Under the pieces are notes generated by a model. That model was not told the DNA's origin. It saw only the letters and a program-made list of their open reading frames with translations, and made no database searches. 64,000 nucleotides of DNA, from positions 8,191,838-8,255,837 of the forward strand of contig CP099842.1 in assembly GCA_030062745.1 (NCBI GenBank). Reading direction: 5' to 3'. Both the position numbers and the translations under genes were made by a program. The DNA comes from Capitulum mitella. Lineage: Eukaryota > Arthropoda > Thecostraca > Pollicipedomorpha > Pollicipedidae. Of this stretch, positions 21,289 to 32,440 are shown piece after piece (position 1 is the stretch's first letter; the number at the start of each line of letters is the position of its first letter).

Positions 21289-24200
21289 TAGGGTGGCACT
21301 TATTCGGCCGTAATTTTTTTTTGGAGAATTTCTACCGGGACGGGCAGCCAAACTGTTCTATCCCCGGCAAAAACAAGGTGTGTATTTTTTGGGGGAAAAA
21401 TTTTTATATTTAGAGGTCGCTCAACGAGGTCAAAGTTTCTATTTTTTGGGGGAAAAATGATTTTTTCAGTATTTTGTTTTTAATGTTTGTCATTCTAAAT
21501 CTGTCATTTGTAGTAATGAACAACATCACACCTGACGTAAATAACATATATTCAACACTCTTGGTTCCAGGTAGACCCCCTCTTCTCGAGTATTAGCCCT
21601 TCAAAGGGGGTGGGTGAGGGGTCTCATGTGTGCCTAGCTCATGCCAGCTACCACTCATTTTCGCCTAGTTTGCAGTCACAGTGGACTTGCGGGCGTTCGG
21701 AAATCTGACCCGGTGCTCCTCGACGACCTGTAGCAGGAACTGCTTCTGGCCCTCGTCCTTGGTGAGGGCCAAGTTGAACTCCTGCATCAGCGCGACGTCC
21801 CGCTCCGCGAAGTCGTTGACGACGCGGAGTGAGTTGACGCGGCGAGAGGCGGCGTTGTAGGAGGGTTCCTCCTCCCAGCAGGCCGGATCCTTGTCGAGGA
21901 AGTCCGTCTCCAGGCCGAGAAGGGTGAAGAAGCTGGCGGAGCCAGTCGTGACGAAGTTTGCCACCGTCTTGTTGGAGACCGACGCCGCCGTGAGCTCGAC
22001 TTGGGCTCGGCGAGGGGATCCTCGGGTCCCTCTTCCTCGCGTAGCGCTATGACCATCTCGCACTTGGTCGCGAGCGTCACTTCCTCGTCGAAGAAGGCGA
22101 GCGCGACCAGTCGCTCGCTCAGATACCAGAGGTGACGGCCGAAGACGGCGGCCGTCGCCCTGGACACCGGCTTGTCCTGGTACTTGAGGAGCGACTTGAG
22201 GAAGCCGAGGTCCTGAGCCGGGGCAGACGCCGGAATCGGCGCCTTGAACCAGGCCGTGACGTACGTGAAAACCACAAACGTCACGGCTCGCTGGATGCCG
22301 CTCTTCTCGGACGCAGTGAGCCGGAACCGTGAGCGGAAGAGATATATTTTCACCGAGTAAATGGCCTTGGCCAACCAGCGCGCCCGGTGCAGTGCACCGG
22401 GGCGGGCGATCCTCACACCTCGCTTCGGAACCCCGACCAGGACAATCGTGGCCAGCTCCAGCAGCTCGCGGTAGTCATCGCGTGGGTGCTGGTCGTCGAG
22501 GAGGCGGTCGACCTGCGCAAGGAGGTCGTCGCGGCTGTCGTGCAGGTATGGCGGCATATCGCAGTTGTCGAAGGGCTCCGTCCTATCTATCGATAGATAG
22601 ACGCCTCTCTAACGATAGGCGTCCATCGTTAGATAGGCGCCGTCCTATCTAACGATGCCCAATTTGTCTGGGAGCGCTTGAATAAAGGAACGTCCGGGCC
22701 GCTGGACGGGCCGAGACAGACGGTGAACGCCTTCTCCAGTTCATAAACATGGTGGCATCTCCAGTTCATAGACATAAACAGTTCAAGTTCATAAACATGG
22801 TGGCGGCAGGCCAGGTGGAGCACGTCCTGGTCGAGCCGCTGCTCGATGATCGTGCAGGCCCCGGCGCTGAGGCCGGTGTTAGAGGCAGTGGTGTCGAAAC
22901 TGAACGCCCTTACTCGGTCGTTCACCTCCCAGTCATCGAGCGCCGCGAGGACAGCATCAGCGGCGGCCTTTCCGGTGCCGTTGGGAAGCTTCGGCACGGC
23001 CAGGAGCTTCGACACACCGTCACCGGAGACGAGGACCGGAAGTCAGTCGACGGCTGGTCCGCCGTCGACGCCTAGAACGATTTTCCCATCCCAGTGGACC
23101 CTGAGCGGGACGGTCGGTGCAAAGGTGGCCTTGATCTCGGCAGCCTTAGCCTTCCGGAACTGCATCCGGTACTTGCGAAATGACTCACGGTTGATGACCA
23201 GCTCTTCAGGTTTGTGTCCCAGGCTCCGAGCCGCCGCCGTCAGGACGTAGACACCATCGCGGTTGGACATCTTTGTCCGGTCCATCGCGGCGGCTAGCTC
23301 TGTGTTGATGAGCTTCGTTGCCGCGCGGCGACGCTTGGGCGGTAAACACGCTGCTGTAGAAGTCGAGGGGCCCGGGGTCGATGGACCGGACGAGTCGTCA
23401 CCGTCGCGCTCTTGGTGGACGGAGCGAGTGGGGCTGCTGACGGCACTAGAGGAGCTGGAAGAGGGCAACTGCGCAGTCTCGTCGAGAGTCTGCCGCTCGA
23501 TCTCAGCCGTCTCTCGATATCGCTGTGTCGCCTCCTCCTTCTTCCGCTTCCGGTTATCGAGGGCGGCCAGGGTCATTTCCTTCGCCGCCATGCACCCGAG
23601 CCGCCCCTTCTCGCGGTGGGCCTTGAGGAACTTCTTGTCCTCGTTGATCGTCATCGTCGCCAGAGCGTCCTGATGCGCGATGTCGAAGAAACCGGTCGCC
23701 GACTCGACAAACTCCTTCTCCTTCGTCTCCTGCGTCTTGGTCCGCCACTTCTTGTTTTTCTTGAGCGCCTTCCACTTCTCGTGGAGGCGGAGGATCTGTT
23801 CCTGCGCGCGCTGCCTTTTCTGCATCGGGATATGCGCGCGCTCCCAGAAGGGTATCACGGCGGTCATTGCCTCCGCCGCCGCCTCCTTCACCGTCTTCTT
23901 TTGGTCCACCGTCCCCGTGACTGAGCCCGAGTCCAGAGAACACAAAACGTTTCGGAACTACCCGACGAAGCAAATCACCCTTACACCCGTCGTGGTGAAA
24001 CGTTTTACGCCCCTGAACAGAGTCAGAAGGCAGGTGCCCAGAATCACAAGTGTTGAATAAAATGTGATATTTAACTCAAATATGATAATAATCAATGCAA
24101 AAAATGACACATTTACAACGGGAAAAAAATTAAACAAAATATCGAAAAAATCAGTTTTTTTGCCAAAAATATAAACTTTGACCTCCTTGAGCGACCTGTA

Positions 24201-24312
24201 AATATTAATATTTTTCAAAAAAAAATTACACACGTTGTTTTTGCCAGGGATAGAACAGATCGGCTGCCCGTCCCAGTAGAAATTCAAAATGTCGAAAATA
24301 AGCGCCACCCTA
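21289..24312. mobile_element. hAT-type DNA transposon with broken transposase
   Basis: The terminal inverted repeats are TAGGGTGGCACTTATT on the left and TAGGGTGGCGCTTATT (inverted) on the right, flanked by the identical 8-bp duplication ATGTACAT (21281-21288 and 24313-24320). It is 3.0 kb and is largely filled by transposase remnants read on the minus strand. Its ends are unlike those of the hAT at 3275, so it is a different family. Eight-base duplications are typical of hAT. Confidence 0.8.
21665..23945 (-). pseudogene. Transposase of the hAT-type element, broken into several frames
   Basis: Three consecutive blocks run 23945 to 21665. The first (23043-23945, 300 codons) is charged, with a lysine-rich helix region, a Ser-rich linker and a block ending VPLRVHWDGKIVLGVDG. 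The second (22629-23015) has LLAVPKLPNGTGKAAADAVL, FDTTASNTG and LHLACRHHVYELEL. The third (21665-22557) includes HLWYLSERLVALAFFDEEVT, then in another frame SFFTLLGLETDFL and VVNDFAERDVALMQEFN. This set recurs as uncharacterised transposon proteins in arthropods. Breaks are a stop near 23043-23015, a palindromic insertion of CTATCTAACGAT-type repeats at 22575-22655, a short internal duplication near 22735-22800, and a frame change near 22000. Confidence 0.7.
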
Positions 24313-24320
24313 ATGTACAT

Positions 24321-24329
24321 ATATATATG

Positions 24330-24388
<59 letters not shown>
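24321..24388. repeat. (TA)n microsatellite at the right edge of the hAT
   Basis: Alternating AT for about 65 bases directly after the ATGTACAT duplication. It corresponds to the AT tract that was the hAT insertion point in this element. Confidence 0.9.
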
Positions 24389-24390
<2 letters not shown>

Positions 24391-24559
24391 GGGGATAAAT
24401 ACAAGCTTTTATTTGATAAGTAGTAGGGAAAGAAAAGTTATAAATTTCCGTTGGTCAAAGTAAAGGGGACTAAATTTGTTCAGAAACCACATTTGGGGAG
24501 GTTAGGCTGTCGGGCCCTTGGCTTATCCCCCAGTCATTTACAGAAATCGACGCCCGTGG

Positions 24560-26640
24560 TTGCGGTACCGAAAGCGGTGGAAGAGGAGAGGCAATGGATT
24601 CGGGGCAGAACTATGTTTCTGCCCCTCCCCCATTTATGAGCTTTGGGGGCCTCGTAAGAAGTTGAGCAAGAAATAAAACGGGGGTAGCAGCGAAGAACGC
24701 GCTAAAAACAACAAAAAAGAGAAACTTAACTATGCAGGTTGAGAAAGATGCACATGGCTTGCGTTCAAGTTTTACATGGTTAGGGGGCTCAGTTTTTTTC
24801 CGGTTCGGCCTCGAACGGGTCACACCCAAAGGTGACCAGAAACCGCGAATCTTTATGGGATCTCGCGGAATGGACCCGGCTGACCTATCCTGACAGAGTT
24901 CGGACCCTGGTGGGATGAGCAAATATCAACCAACACCTGACGTAAACTGTCTAAAACCACGGGTTAAACCGGCTGGTCTAAATTAATTTAAGCCACCTAG
25001 TGGCTTAAACCAGATAACTGAATTTCGGTCGCTTTGGCTTCTTGTCGCGAAATCACAAAATAAACTATTAAGGCTATGTGTCACACTGCTTTTGGAACTG
25101 GCTGATAAAAAAAACTGTCATTTAAGGAACTGAGGTCTAACACTACATCAGTCTCAATCTCAACTAAGCACCCATGACGAAAAGCCACAGTCAAGCAAAA
25201 ATGGTGAGATAAAGGAATGTGCGAAAGTAGTCATTCTTCGGAATATAGCAGTCTTTGTGGGAGGTAAGTGAACCCATTAATCAAATTCCTGGTCGTGTTG
25301 GGTCCCGGAAAGGTGTACCTACGAGTAGATGGAGATCCAGTGTCTAAAATCCGAATGGACCAGAAACGCTATCACTATGAACTGGCAATCATCTCCTGCC
25401 TTAAAAAAAATAAACAACAGAATTCTTGCAAGAAAAAAAGAACAAATGCAGAACGCTAAAACGAGAATGCTTAGGTGGGTAGGCGGGATGTACGATACTG
25501 ACAACCTGAACCGTAACGGCTACGGCTCTGAGATGAAAGGCTTAGGCCAAACAGCCAAAAGGCAAAATGTGTTAGATTAGCAGCTCTTCCAGAGTACCAG
25601 ACTTCTTCCTAATATTGGTCGATGCACCTGCCTACTTATCTGGTTACCTACCCGAGCTCTGCAGTGCTGCACCTGTCACCACGTGTGCAATTCTCGGTAA
25701 AATCGACAAACCCAGGGCCAGTTTGAACACTCTCAAACCACGGGTTTTGTTCAAAATTGCTGTACTAGGTTATCTGAGGCGCAGAGTCCGAATCTGACAA
25801 TTTCAGCCGAATCAGATCATGGGGTCAAAAGTTATAGCCTGCGGCAGTTTGAACTTCGCTCTTGACAGGGGTTCTTAAAAGTGCGTTTTTCTCCACCATC
25901 AAAAGTCGTAAACTTATCAACCCATATATTTTCTGACTTCTTATGGAACGGGCAATCTGATTCAGGCACTTGTATGACCTTAGGTGACGATTCCAGAAAA
26001 CGATCCTGTGACCTTAGGTCAGAGGTCACAAGATGACCTTCGACGGGGACGAAATTAATTATTTTCATTACGTCAGTACAAAGTTTCTGATCTTCTCCAC
26101 ATCCCATTCATAAAAACTTTGGGTACGAATCATCTTCAACCTGAAATCTTGCATGATGGTAGGCCATGTTTGGGCTAAAATCGGCTCATTTCATGACTAT
26201 TGAGCGTATGTCGTTAACGGGATAAAAACGGGCGGTAATAACAGGACGGAAGTCTAGTACGGAATAAATTGCATAGTTTTCAATAAACACAGAATCTAAA
26301 CCGTGGGTTGAACACCCGCTGTGGTGAGGAAAAGTGGCTGTAACGTTTAATTTCTTCCCACAACTGATACGTCTTGCCAAAACGCAGGAACACACAGCCC
26401 TTGATGGTTTACAATATACTTCTTTCTTAGGACAGTGTACCGGCGCGCACACAGAACGAAAAGTTTAACTGCTTTACGCAGACAAGCATTTGAGAATCTT
26501 TGTACCACCGACAGACACTGGGTACGTTCCATTTTCGTAGCAACATCGAAACACACAAGACAGCGCGGCCAGTGGCGAACAAAGCACTATGTACATACAA
26601 GGTGCACCATGCTCCCGCGATGCAAGCAAATGCGCTAACG
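24560..26640. other. Intergenic; probable decayed repeat around 25.9-26.1 kb
   Basis: No gene is recognised. The stretch 25850-26120 has TGACCT-rich sequence, including a perfect TGACCTTAGGTCA at 26009-26021, like the interior of the TTAA family-2 element, and may be a remnant of it. Around 25425-25520 a plus-strand frame reads MQNAKTRMLRWVGGMYDTDN, faintly like the 'RMLRWM.G..R.DR.RN' tail of some LINE proteins, too short to call. Confidence 0.35.
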
Positions 26641-26799
26641 TGAGCGTACCTGTGCCCTTTAAAGAATGCTTACTTCTTTATCACACATTTCGTCTGACCT
26701 ACTTTGTCCTCGGACATACAGCAGAACCGTACGTTGCTATCATCTACTAGTACAAACTTGTGGCATTTTTTAGCGCCCTGGACGGCCCTAGTTTTGTCT

Positions 26800-27400
26800 A
26801 GTCTCTCTCTAAGCCTTTCATCCACCTTCTGAACGTCTGGTAGGGTGCCATGGAAGAATCTGATGTTATCGCTGATGTTCTCACGCAGTACTTGTACATG
26901 TCAGCACTCGTCAGAACCTGACCAGAAGTCAGTCGTGTCAGGCTGGCACGCCCTGTGGCCCGTTTCACGGTGCCACCTATGCCGTTGCAGGCGTTTTTAC
27001 TGTGAGATGTGTCAAAAAAGCTCCACTGGCCTGCGATGGCATAGTCCTCCTGATGATGTCACAGCTTGATGAAGTTGTATTTGTTTTTGTATTGCCCTGC
27101 GCATCCATCTGAAAAATAGTGTATTTTGGGAAGGCCAGGGTGTTCTGAGATGATTAGGGGAAGAAACTGAGATAGGAACGCTTGAACGAGGACATTTATA
27201 AAGCTGCAGTTACCGTCCTTTGTTAATAAGTAATGTCCATGCATAGCCATGATATGACGGCCACATTTGTCAAATTTACATAACCACAAAGCTGTTATGG
27301 AATCAAGGACTTGAGGCCAGCAATTGAAGATTTTGAGATGCAAAACCGAAAACTTCGACAACAAGATCTGAGATCGGCACCAAATTTTATGAAGCCCCTT
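26800..27400 (-). pseudogene. Transposon-derived coding remnant (SDGCAGQYKN motif)
   Basis: From 27364 the minus strand encodes a 101-residue segment with HPGLPKIHYFSDGCAGQYKN at its end. Beyond a stop, the same frame reads GQWSFFDTSHSKNACNGIGG, then TVKRATGRASL. The block pair 'H.FSDG..SQYKN' and 'EW.FFATSH.K...DGIGG.VKR' is found in a widespread group of uncharacterised repetitive proteins of arthropods and cnidarians, probably the catalytic region of a DNA transposase; the superfamily is not settled from this. It is interrupted by at least one stop. Confidence 0.5.
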
Positions 27401-27869
27401 TTCAAAGTGCTGAAGAAAACTATGGCTATTGTTGCTGCGTCACAAAATTGACAAAAAATGCCTCACTCACTGTGCAAGGTTCTTCTCTTGCGAGAACTTC
27501 ATTCTTTTCGGTGTCACCTCAACTAGCAAACGTTGTGTTGTGGGAAGACTCTTACTTTCGTTTCGCTGCCCTCCGGAACTTTTGGGCACCCGCTGCCTTT
27601 TTTTGTGCACCAGTGAGTCCCTCTGAAATCACGGAGATGACATAAAAACCAACACAACTTTTTTTAGCTTCCTGTCAATCCAAACATTCGTTGCGTGGAC
27701 CTCAGGTGACCTACCTGAAATAGCGCGTCTGCTTTATTATTACCTTCATGCCTGTTAGACGCACGCTCCTCCGCTGTGTTCGGTCGGAAGCACTTTCGCT
27801 CGTGCGGAATGAGGGATGGAGCGCGCTCCCGGCCGGCCGGCTTGGTCGCTAAATACACTGTGGCCAAAG

Positions 27870-28960
27870 AACAAAAGCAACTAGCACAGGTTACGCCTTA
27901 GAAACCCAACGGTACCAAAGTTAACCCTTTCAGGCTACCGGCGAGCGGGGACAACGCCTAACAAGCTACGATCACGAAGCATAATACGATTAGATGTTCT
28001 CGGATGTTTTTGAAAACGTCGTTAACCTTGAAAAGAGACCCTTAAGCACGCATTTGGCACAGAACAAAATGTAATTAGAAACGAACATGCAACAACTAGC
28101 CGATCCTTCCCCTTTCGGACAATAATTTATTACTTACTCTTTTTCACTGGCGTGATGCGAAGAGTCTCAAGAAGTTTGCTTGCGGTGCTAGGTGGATCAG
28201 ATTCAAAAGCTGACGCATCCTCTGATTTTGGCATGCTTAGGTTTGCGACTCGCTGCCAGCATCACTGCCTTGTGCCTTGATAAAGTCATTAAACGCTTCT
28301 CTGTGCGCTCATCAAGCACGGCTTTTGAAACAGTTCTTGCACAATAAGCGCCCTCTAAGGCTCCTGGCACTTATCAATCAGGGTGTCCCCGACCTAACGC
28401 AGCGACCTGGACGCCTTTGTTTTACGTCGCCTCAGGGAGTCTACGCAACTTTTGTCATACCTAATCCCACAGTCGCGTTGAGAGACCATAGCTGGACCGC
28501 AGACAGCACTATCACGCACAGCACCAGTCACGGTAATAATGCCGCCGGGCTCCCGTCGTCACTCGCCGGTCGCCCACCGCCACCTGCCGGCCGGCCGTCG
28601 GCCTCGACGCGTGAGGTGAAACCCGAAACACATCTACTTTTTTCGCTGGGTGTTGTCGACCTTCACTCGCGCTCTCTCCCATCGCACACTAACTACTTGA
28701 CAGATGCGCAGGCACTTGATTGTCTCCAAAAGTGGGGGCGAAGTTTGTGATCCAGCTGTAAGGCAGTTCTTCCCATGCATCACCGCAGGGTTATTGGTAA
28801 ATGCTCTTGAGATATAGGGTCATCCCGTGACCGATTAACCTTATTTTACGACGCTGTACTTTACTGCTGTACGCCGACGCTGTATTTTACGACGCGACTT
28901 CAGAGCGCGATGGACGTATGCCCTGACGTCACTGTTCTTGTAGCGTTTTAGGCACTGGAT
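27870..28960. other. Intergenic, no gene recognised
   Basis: A 157-codon plus-strand frame at 28277-28750 is open but has no domain, signal or repeat support and overlaps a GC-rich patch. I do not call it a gene. Nothing else stands out. Confidence 0.35.
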
Positions 28961-28972
28961 TTTGCCGTTGAG

Positions 28973-29254
28973 TCAGCTTTCCGCATCAGTGGGCTTGCGG
29001 TAGACACTAGTGACGTATTTTCCGTCACATGAGTCAGTTGCAATGCCCAAAAAACTTATTGTATTGTCCATACCTTCTTCGACAGTGGTCAGTCCGGGAA
29101 TCTCTTCTACTCGAGATTTCAGGAATCCAAGAACGGTGGATTGGTGCAATCCAAACTTGCACCAAGAACTTCGCAGTGCAATTGCGGAAAGAAATATGCA
29201 GTTAGCAGCGCTTTTCGGTGCAAAAACGCCTAAAAGTAGTGATAAAGAATGCAA
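28973..29254 (-). mobile_element. Penelope-like element reverse transcriptase fragment
   Basis: The minus strand encodes a segment ending NTISFLGIATDSCDGKYVTS followed by VYRKPTD. 'LPFLD........TSVYRKPT' is the diagnostic block of Penelope-like reverse transcriptases, just after the catalytic palm. Only this short piece is present; it is a broken, old copy. Confidence 0.65.
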
Positions 29255-29849
29255 GGTGGCATGGCGGCTTGATGGATGGCCGTAAGCCGTTAATGGACTC
29301 GGCTACGTCTAAGGTCAAAGCCCAGGAGAACAGGGACTTCGTCTAGGTTGGCGTTGGAGACAGCCTTGAGAGTTTTAGAGCAGTGGGATTTGAAAAAAAA
29401 ATTGTGTAGAGCTGGAGAGTTTTGCCAAAACACACACGGAACATATAAATTTTATTGGCGGAGTTAACTTCGTTAAAAGTCTCACCGGTTGGGCGACAGC
29501 TGGCCTCTGGCAGTCGCCCCTGATATGTTCCCAGCAAGAGCAAAACATGCGCACATCATATCACTTAAAGGTTATCAGTTTTTTTTTACCATAATCCGCC
29601 GTTTACAATAAGGTGATAAGGCTCCTAGGTACCCACAGACAGCAGCGACGCAAAATCCTTGCCAAATTCGTTATTCTGTCACGAACAGTACAAAGGGGGC
29701 AGATTAGTGCGACTCCCCGAGACATTTCTAGGCCAGACGTGACAGAACAGTGAAACAGATAGCGAGCGGGCAGCTATGTCACCTGGGTACCAGGCGGTTA
29801 TTGAGCTACTCATCGCCGTTCTCAACCGCAGAATCGACATGTCGCGACG

Positions 29850-29962
29850 GTCGTCGCAGGAGATGGCGAAATGTCGCCATTACCCGAACACGAACCTGGG
29901 ACCTTCCGTACACAGGGGAGCACGTTAACCGCTACAAAACGCGGCACGTTTGGGCTACCTGA
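29850..29962 (-). repeat. tRNA-derived SINE head
   Basis: Read from 29962 downwards, the sequence has TAGCGGTTAACGTG, close to a tRNA A box, and about 35 bases later GGTCCCAGGTTCGTGTTCGG, close to a B box (GGTTCGANTCC). The spacing fits an RNA polymerase III promoter. The acceptor ends do not pair, so it is not a working tRNA gene; a tRNA-derived SINE is most likely. The tail and target duplication were not resolved. Confidence 0.55.
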
Positions 29963-30110
29963 CGATATACATGTTGGACCCTGCTACATTCCACAATGAT
30001 CTTACAGACGCCCTGAAAGGCCAAGCAAGTGGATTCTGGCTTCCTCTCGAATCCATGAGATGTAACCTTGAGGCGCGTTTGAGGGGCCTAGAACTGTTTC
30101 TGACGTTTAA

Positions 30111-31321
30111 CCCTATTCCCGGAGGGCTAGACGGTATGGCCGATTCCCGGCAGGGGGGGAGGGGCGGATTCGGCCCCCCCCTGAGATCTCGAGAACTACT
30201 TATCCGATTTCATCGCAACAAACGGCAATCGATTTGCCGTGACGTGAACTACATTTTTATAAAAAGAAATTTTCAAAATTTTGAAATTTTTGGATACAGG
30301 GGGGCAAAATGTCAAAATTGGGGGTACTTTTTGACTTCTTATAACTCCGTTGTTTATGGACCGATTTCAATGAAACTGGCATGAATCGAGAGATTATGGA
30401 TAGGTCTTTTACCATGGGTCAGCAAATCTGAAATTTTGAGGAAATTCATGGGCGTTCACAGGGTTTCAAAAATAGCGGGATTAGTTTTCTAATAACTGAA
30501 TGAACAAAAGAGGCCGAAACACTTTTTTAGCTTCTGCTAGTCATGTCATGCTAAAGAAGTACAATCGCATTACAATGTTTGTATAATGTTAGCATAGGCG
30601 GTGCCAGGAACATAAAAAAGGGGGAACTGTCATGGTCACACGTTCTTCAGATCAGCTTGTGACCTTTGACCTTAAATGACCTCCAGTGACCTTGGGGTCA
30701 CCTGGAATGATCTCGTGTGCATTCAATATTATCTGTAAACGTTTTTAATCGATTGAATTCACTCTATTCCAAAAATTCATTTTTTGGCTTTTGCGATATA
30801 GGGTACGCGCACTGACATTTTAGGTCATAGCTCCGTGACCCGACCTGATATCAAGCTGAAACGTGGTACACAAGTAGAGGGCACCTTTCTACGTCATATA
30901 TATTCCGGGTTTGGCATTTGAAAAAATGGCGCCGAAATTATTGCGAAAAAACAAATTTTGACTTTTGACCTTGACCTGACCTTGTAAAGTGACCTCAGAT
31001 AAACAAAATTACATATGCACATTGCCCAACTATTTAGATATACATTCATATAAAGTTTTAAGTTTTATCTTAAAAACTCTGTTTTTGGCAGACATTTTCC
31101 TTTTACCCTCAACATGGCCAAAAATGGCCTGAGGTGCCTCCCAAAAACGTTGCCTGGCTCCGCCCCTGAGCAAAATAGAATTTCGAAATTTTATCACGGC
31201 GCGTAGAAGGAATAGCTAGGAAAAGTCACCAAGTTTCGTGAAGCTGCGTTAAAAAGCCTGGAATTGGCAAGCAAAAAACTCGAGGGGGGCGGATTCCGCC
31301 CCCCCCCTGCCGGGAATAGGG
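30111..31321. mobile_element. TTAA-target element, family 1, complete reference copy
   Basis: Intact TTAA duplications flank the element (30107-30110 and 31322-31325). The ends are CCCTATTCCCGG and its complement. Just inside each end lies a G-run/C-run palindrome (GGGCGGATTCGGCCCC type near 30162-30182 and 31284-31310). At 1211 bp it has no coding capacity and is the least damaged family member here. It holds a perfect TGACCTTTGACCT (30660-30672) and TGACCTTGACCTGACCTTG (30966-30984). A non-autonomous piggyBac-type element is inferred from the TTAA target and CCC/GGG ends. Confidence 0.85.
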
Positions 31322-31325
31322 TTAA

Positions 31326-32210
31326 GAAGGACTGGAACTACTTCCAGTACTTGCGCATCGGCGCTTCCGATGACTTTAGAACTCCTCCGAGGTAGGAAAA
31401 GTCGGAACATCAGTGATTTCAATTCATGATTTTGATCGAAGATGACAGTGACCAAATCAGAAACGCTAGTGCGGAGGCCTGTGACGTTATGGATGACTCG
31501 CTTCCATAAGACTATATGAGACGGAGCACAGTTGGTATACGAATAGATTAACTGCTCATCTACGACCGTCGCCGTATCGTGATTTCTCCACGACATGCCC
31601 TTGCGAAATGGATCATCCATCAGTGACCTCTCAGTTATCGATCTTACATATTCAGAGGGTAAGTAAAATGTTTTTAAAGTAAAATAATAATAGTAATAAA
31701 ATAGTAATAGTAAAATGTTTTTTTTCAGCTATGCAATATTTCAGGCCCAGCAAAGCAGTCGTAGGGCAACTTGCGAAAAACGTCACGGGGTGCACCAACT
31801 CCTTGGACTCACGAGAATAAATCTAAGAGAACGACAAAGTCGCACAACTCCCTACTTACGGGATGAAATATAAGTGAAAAGTTGACATAGTATCTTCTTA
31901 GATTGGTACGTTTGAATCTGTGGCAGAAAGACTGTTTCTGCTACACGTGATAGACACCGGCGCTCGGCGTTCATCCTGTCACTCGGATCCCAAGTCGCCA
32001 CAGTTAGAAACAGAGGAACCGGGGTAACACAGAAGCACCAGTTCCAGCTGGTTCTCCACCAAGCAAGTCTGCCTCCAGGGCCGCGACAGAACGACAGGGG
32101 GGCCGGCACACTGCCGCTAGCACCGCTCGTCTCTGTACCCATGCCGCAGATTACCTAGAGTTTCTATACGGGCGTTGTCGTGGGATTCCGTTTATAGCTT
32201 GCCAGGTGTG
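31326..32210. other. No recognised gene
   Basis: A minus-strand frame runs from a Met at 31620 to the edge of the TTAA element (MDDPFRKGMSWRNHDTATVV...). It is truncated by that element and has no recognised domain, so it may be a fragment of an interrupted repeat or gene. The rest of the stretch shows nothing. Confidence 0.3.
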
Positions 32211-32217
32211 ACGGTGA

Positions 32218-32440
32218 TCAGGTCAGCACTGCCACGCACCCGGAACCACTGCCGTCCGGCCAGTCCTCCCGATGCCAGCGATATCCGGGCAGTACCAGCA
32301 GACGGCCGGGGGTGCTGGGCTTCAGCCATGTTTCGCACAGCACTACCACACCGCGATCCGGATGCCGCAAGGTACTGCCGAGCTCTAGGAGCTTTGGCTT
32401 CACGTTATGAACATTCAGCAGACCGACTTGCAAGGCCGGC
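32218..32440 (-). mobile_element. LINE endonuclease N-terminal fragment (Jockey/CR1-like)
   Basis: About 71 residues on the minus strand read VGLLNVHNVKPKLLELGSTL, VVLCETWLKPSTPGRLLVLP and GYRWHREDWPDGSGSGCVAV. This is the start of an apurinic endonuclease domain of a non-LTR retrotransposon: the 'LN.RS' Asn, the catalytic 'ETWL' Glu and the 'PGY...R.DR..G.GGVA' block. The frame stops at 32218 and the rest of the element is missing. Arg/Pro-rich sequence upstream (32440-32800) may be its leader. Confidence 0.65.

Larger units (their letters stand above)
21131..24558. mobile_element. CAGGGGCG-ended non-autonomous element, copy 2, split by a second hAT
   Basis: It starts CAGGGGCGTCGATTT (21131) and ends AAATCGACGCCCGTG (24558), an inverted pair with one change. 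The flanking octamers GTTATGGT and GTTGCGGT agree at six of eight positions, a plausible old 8-bp target duplication. The body matches copy 1 (2894-7156) on both sides of its insert: GAGCCCCCC..CCAATGTTG and CTATCTTTCTATC on the left; ATACATGG.GATAAAT, AATTTCCGTTGGTCAAA and GGGGAGGTTAGG on the right. The hAT at 21289-24312 sits at the same place as the hAT in copy 1. Confidence 0.7.

Noticed and set aside
25425-25520. Possible LINE protein tail (RMLRWVGGMYDTDNLNRN)
   Set aside because: The resemblance to the LINE 'RMLRWM.G' block is limited to about 15 residues and no reverse transcriptase precedes it.
29880-29962. A possible tRNA gene on the minus strand
   Set aside because: A- and B-box-like motifs are present, but the acceptor and anticodon stems do not pair convincingly; a SINE head is more likely.
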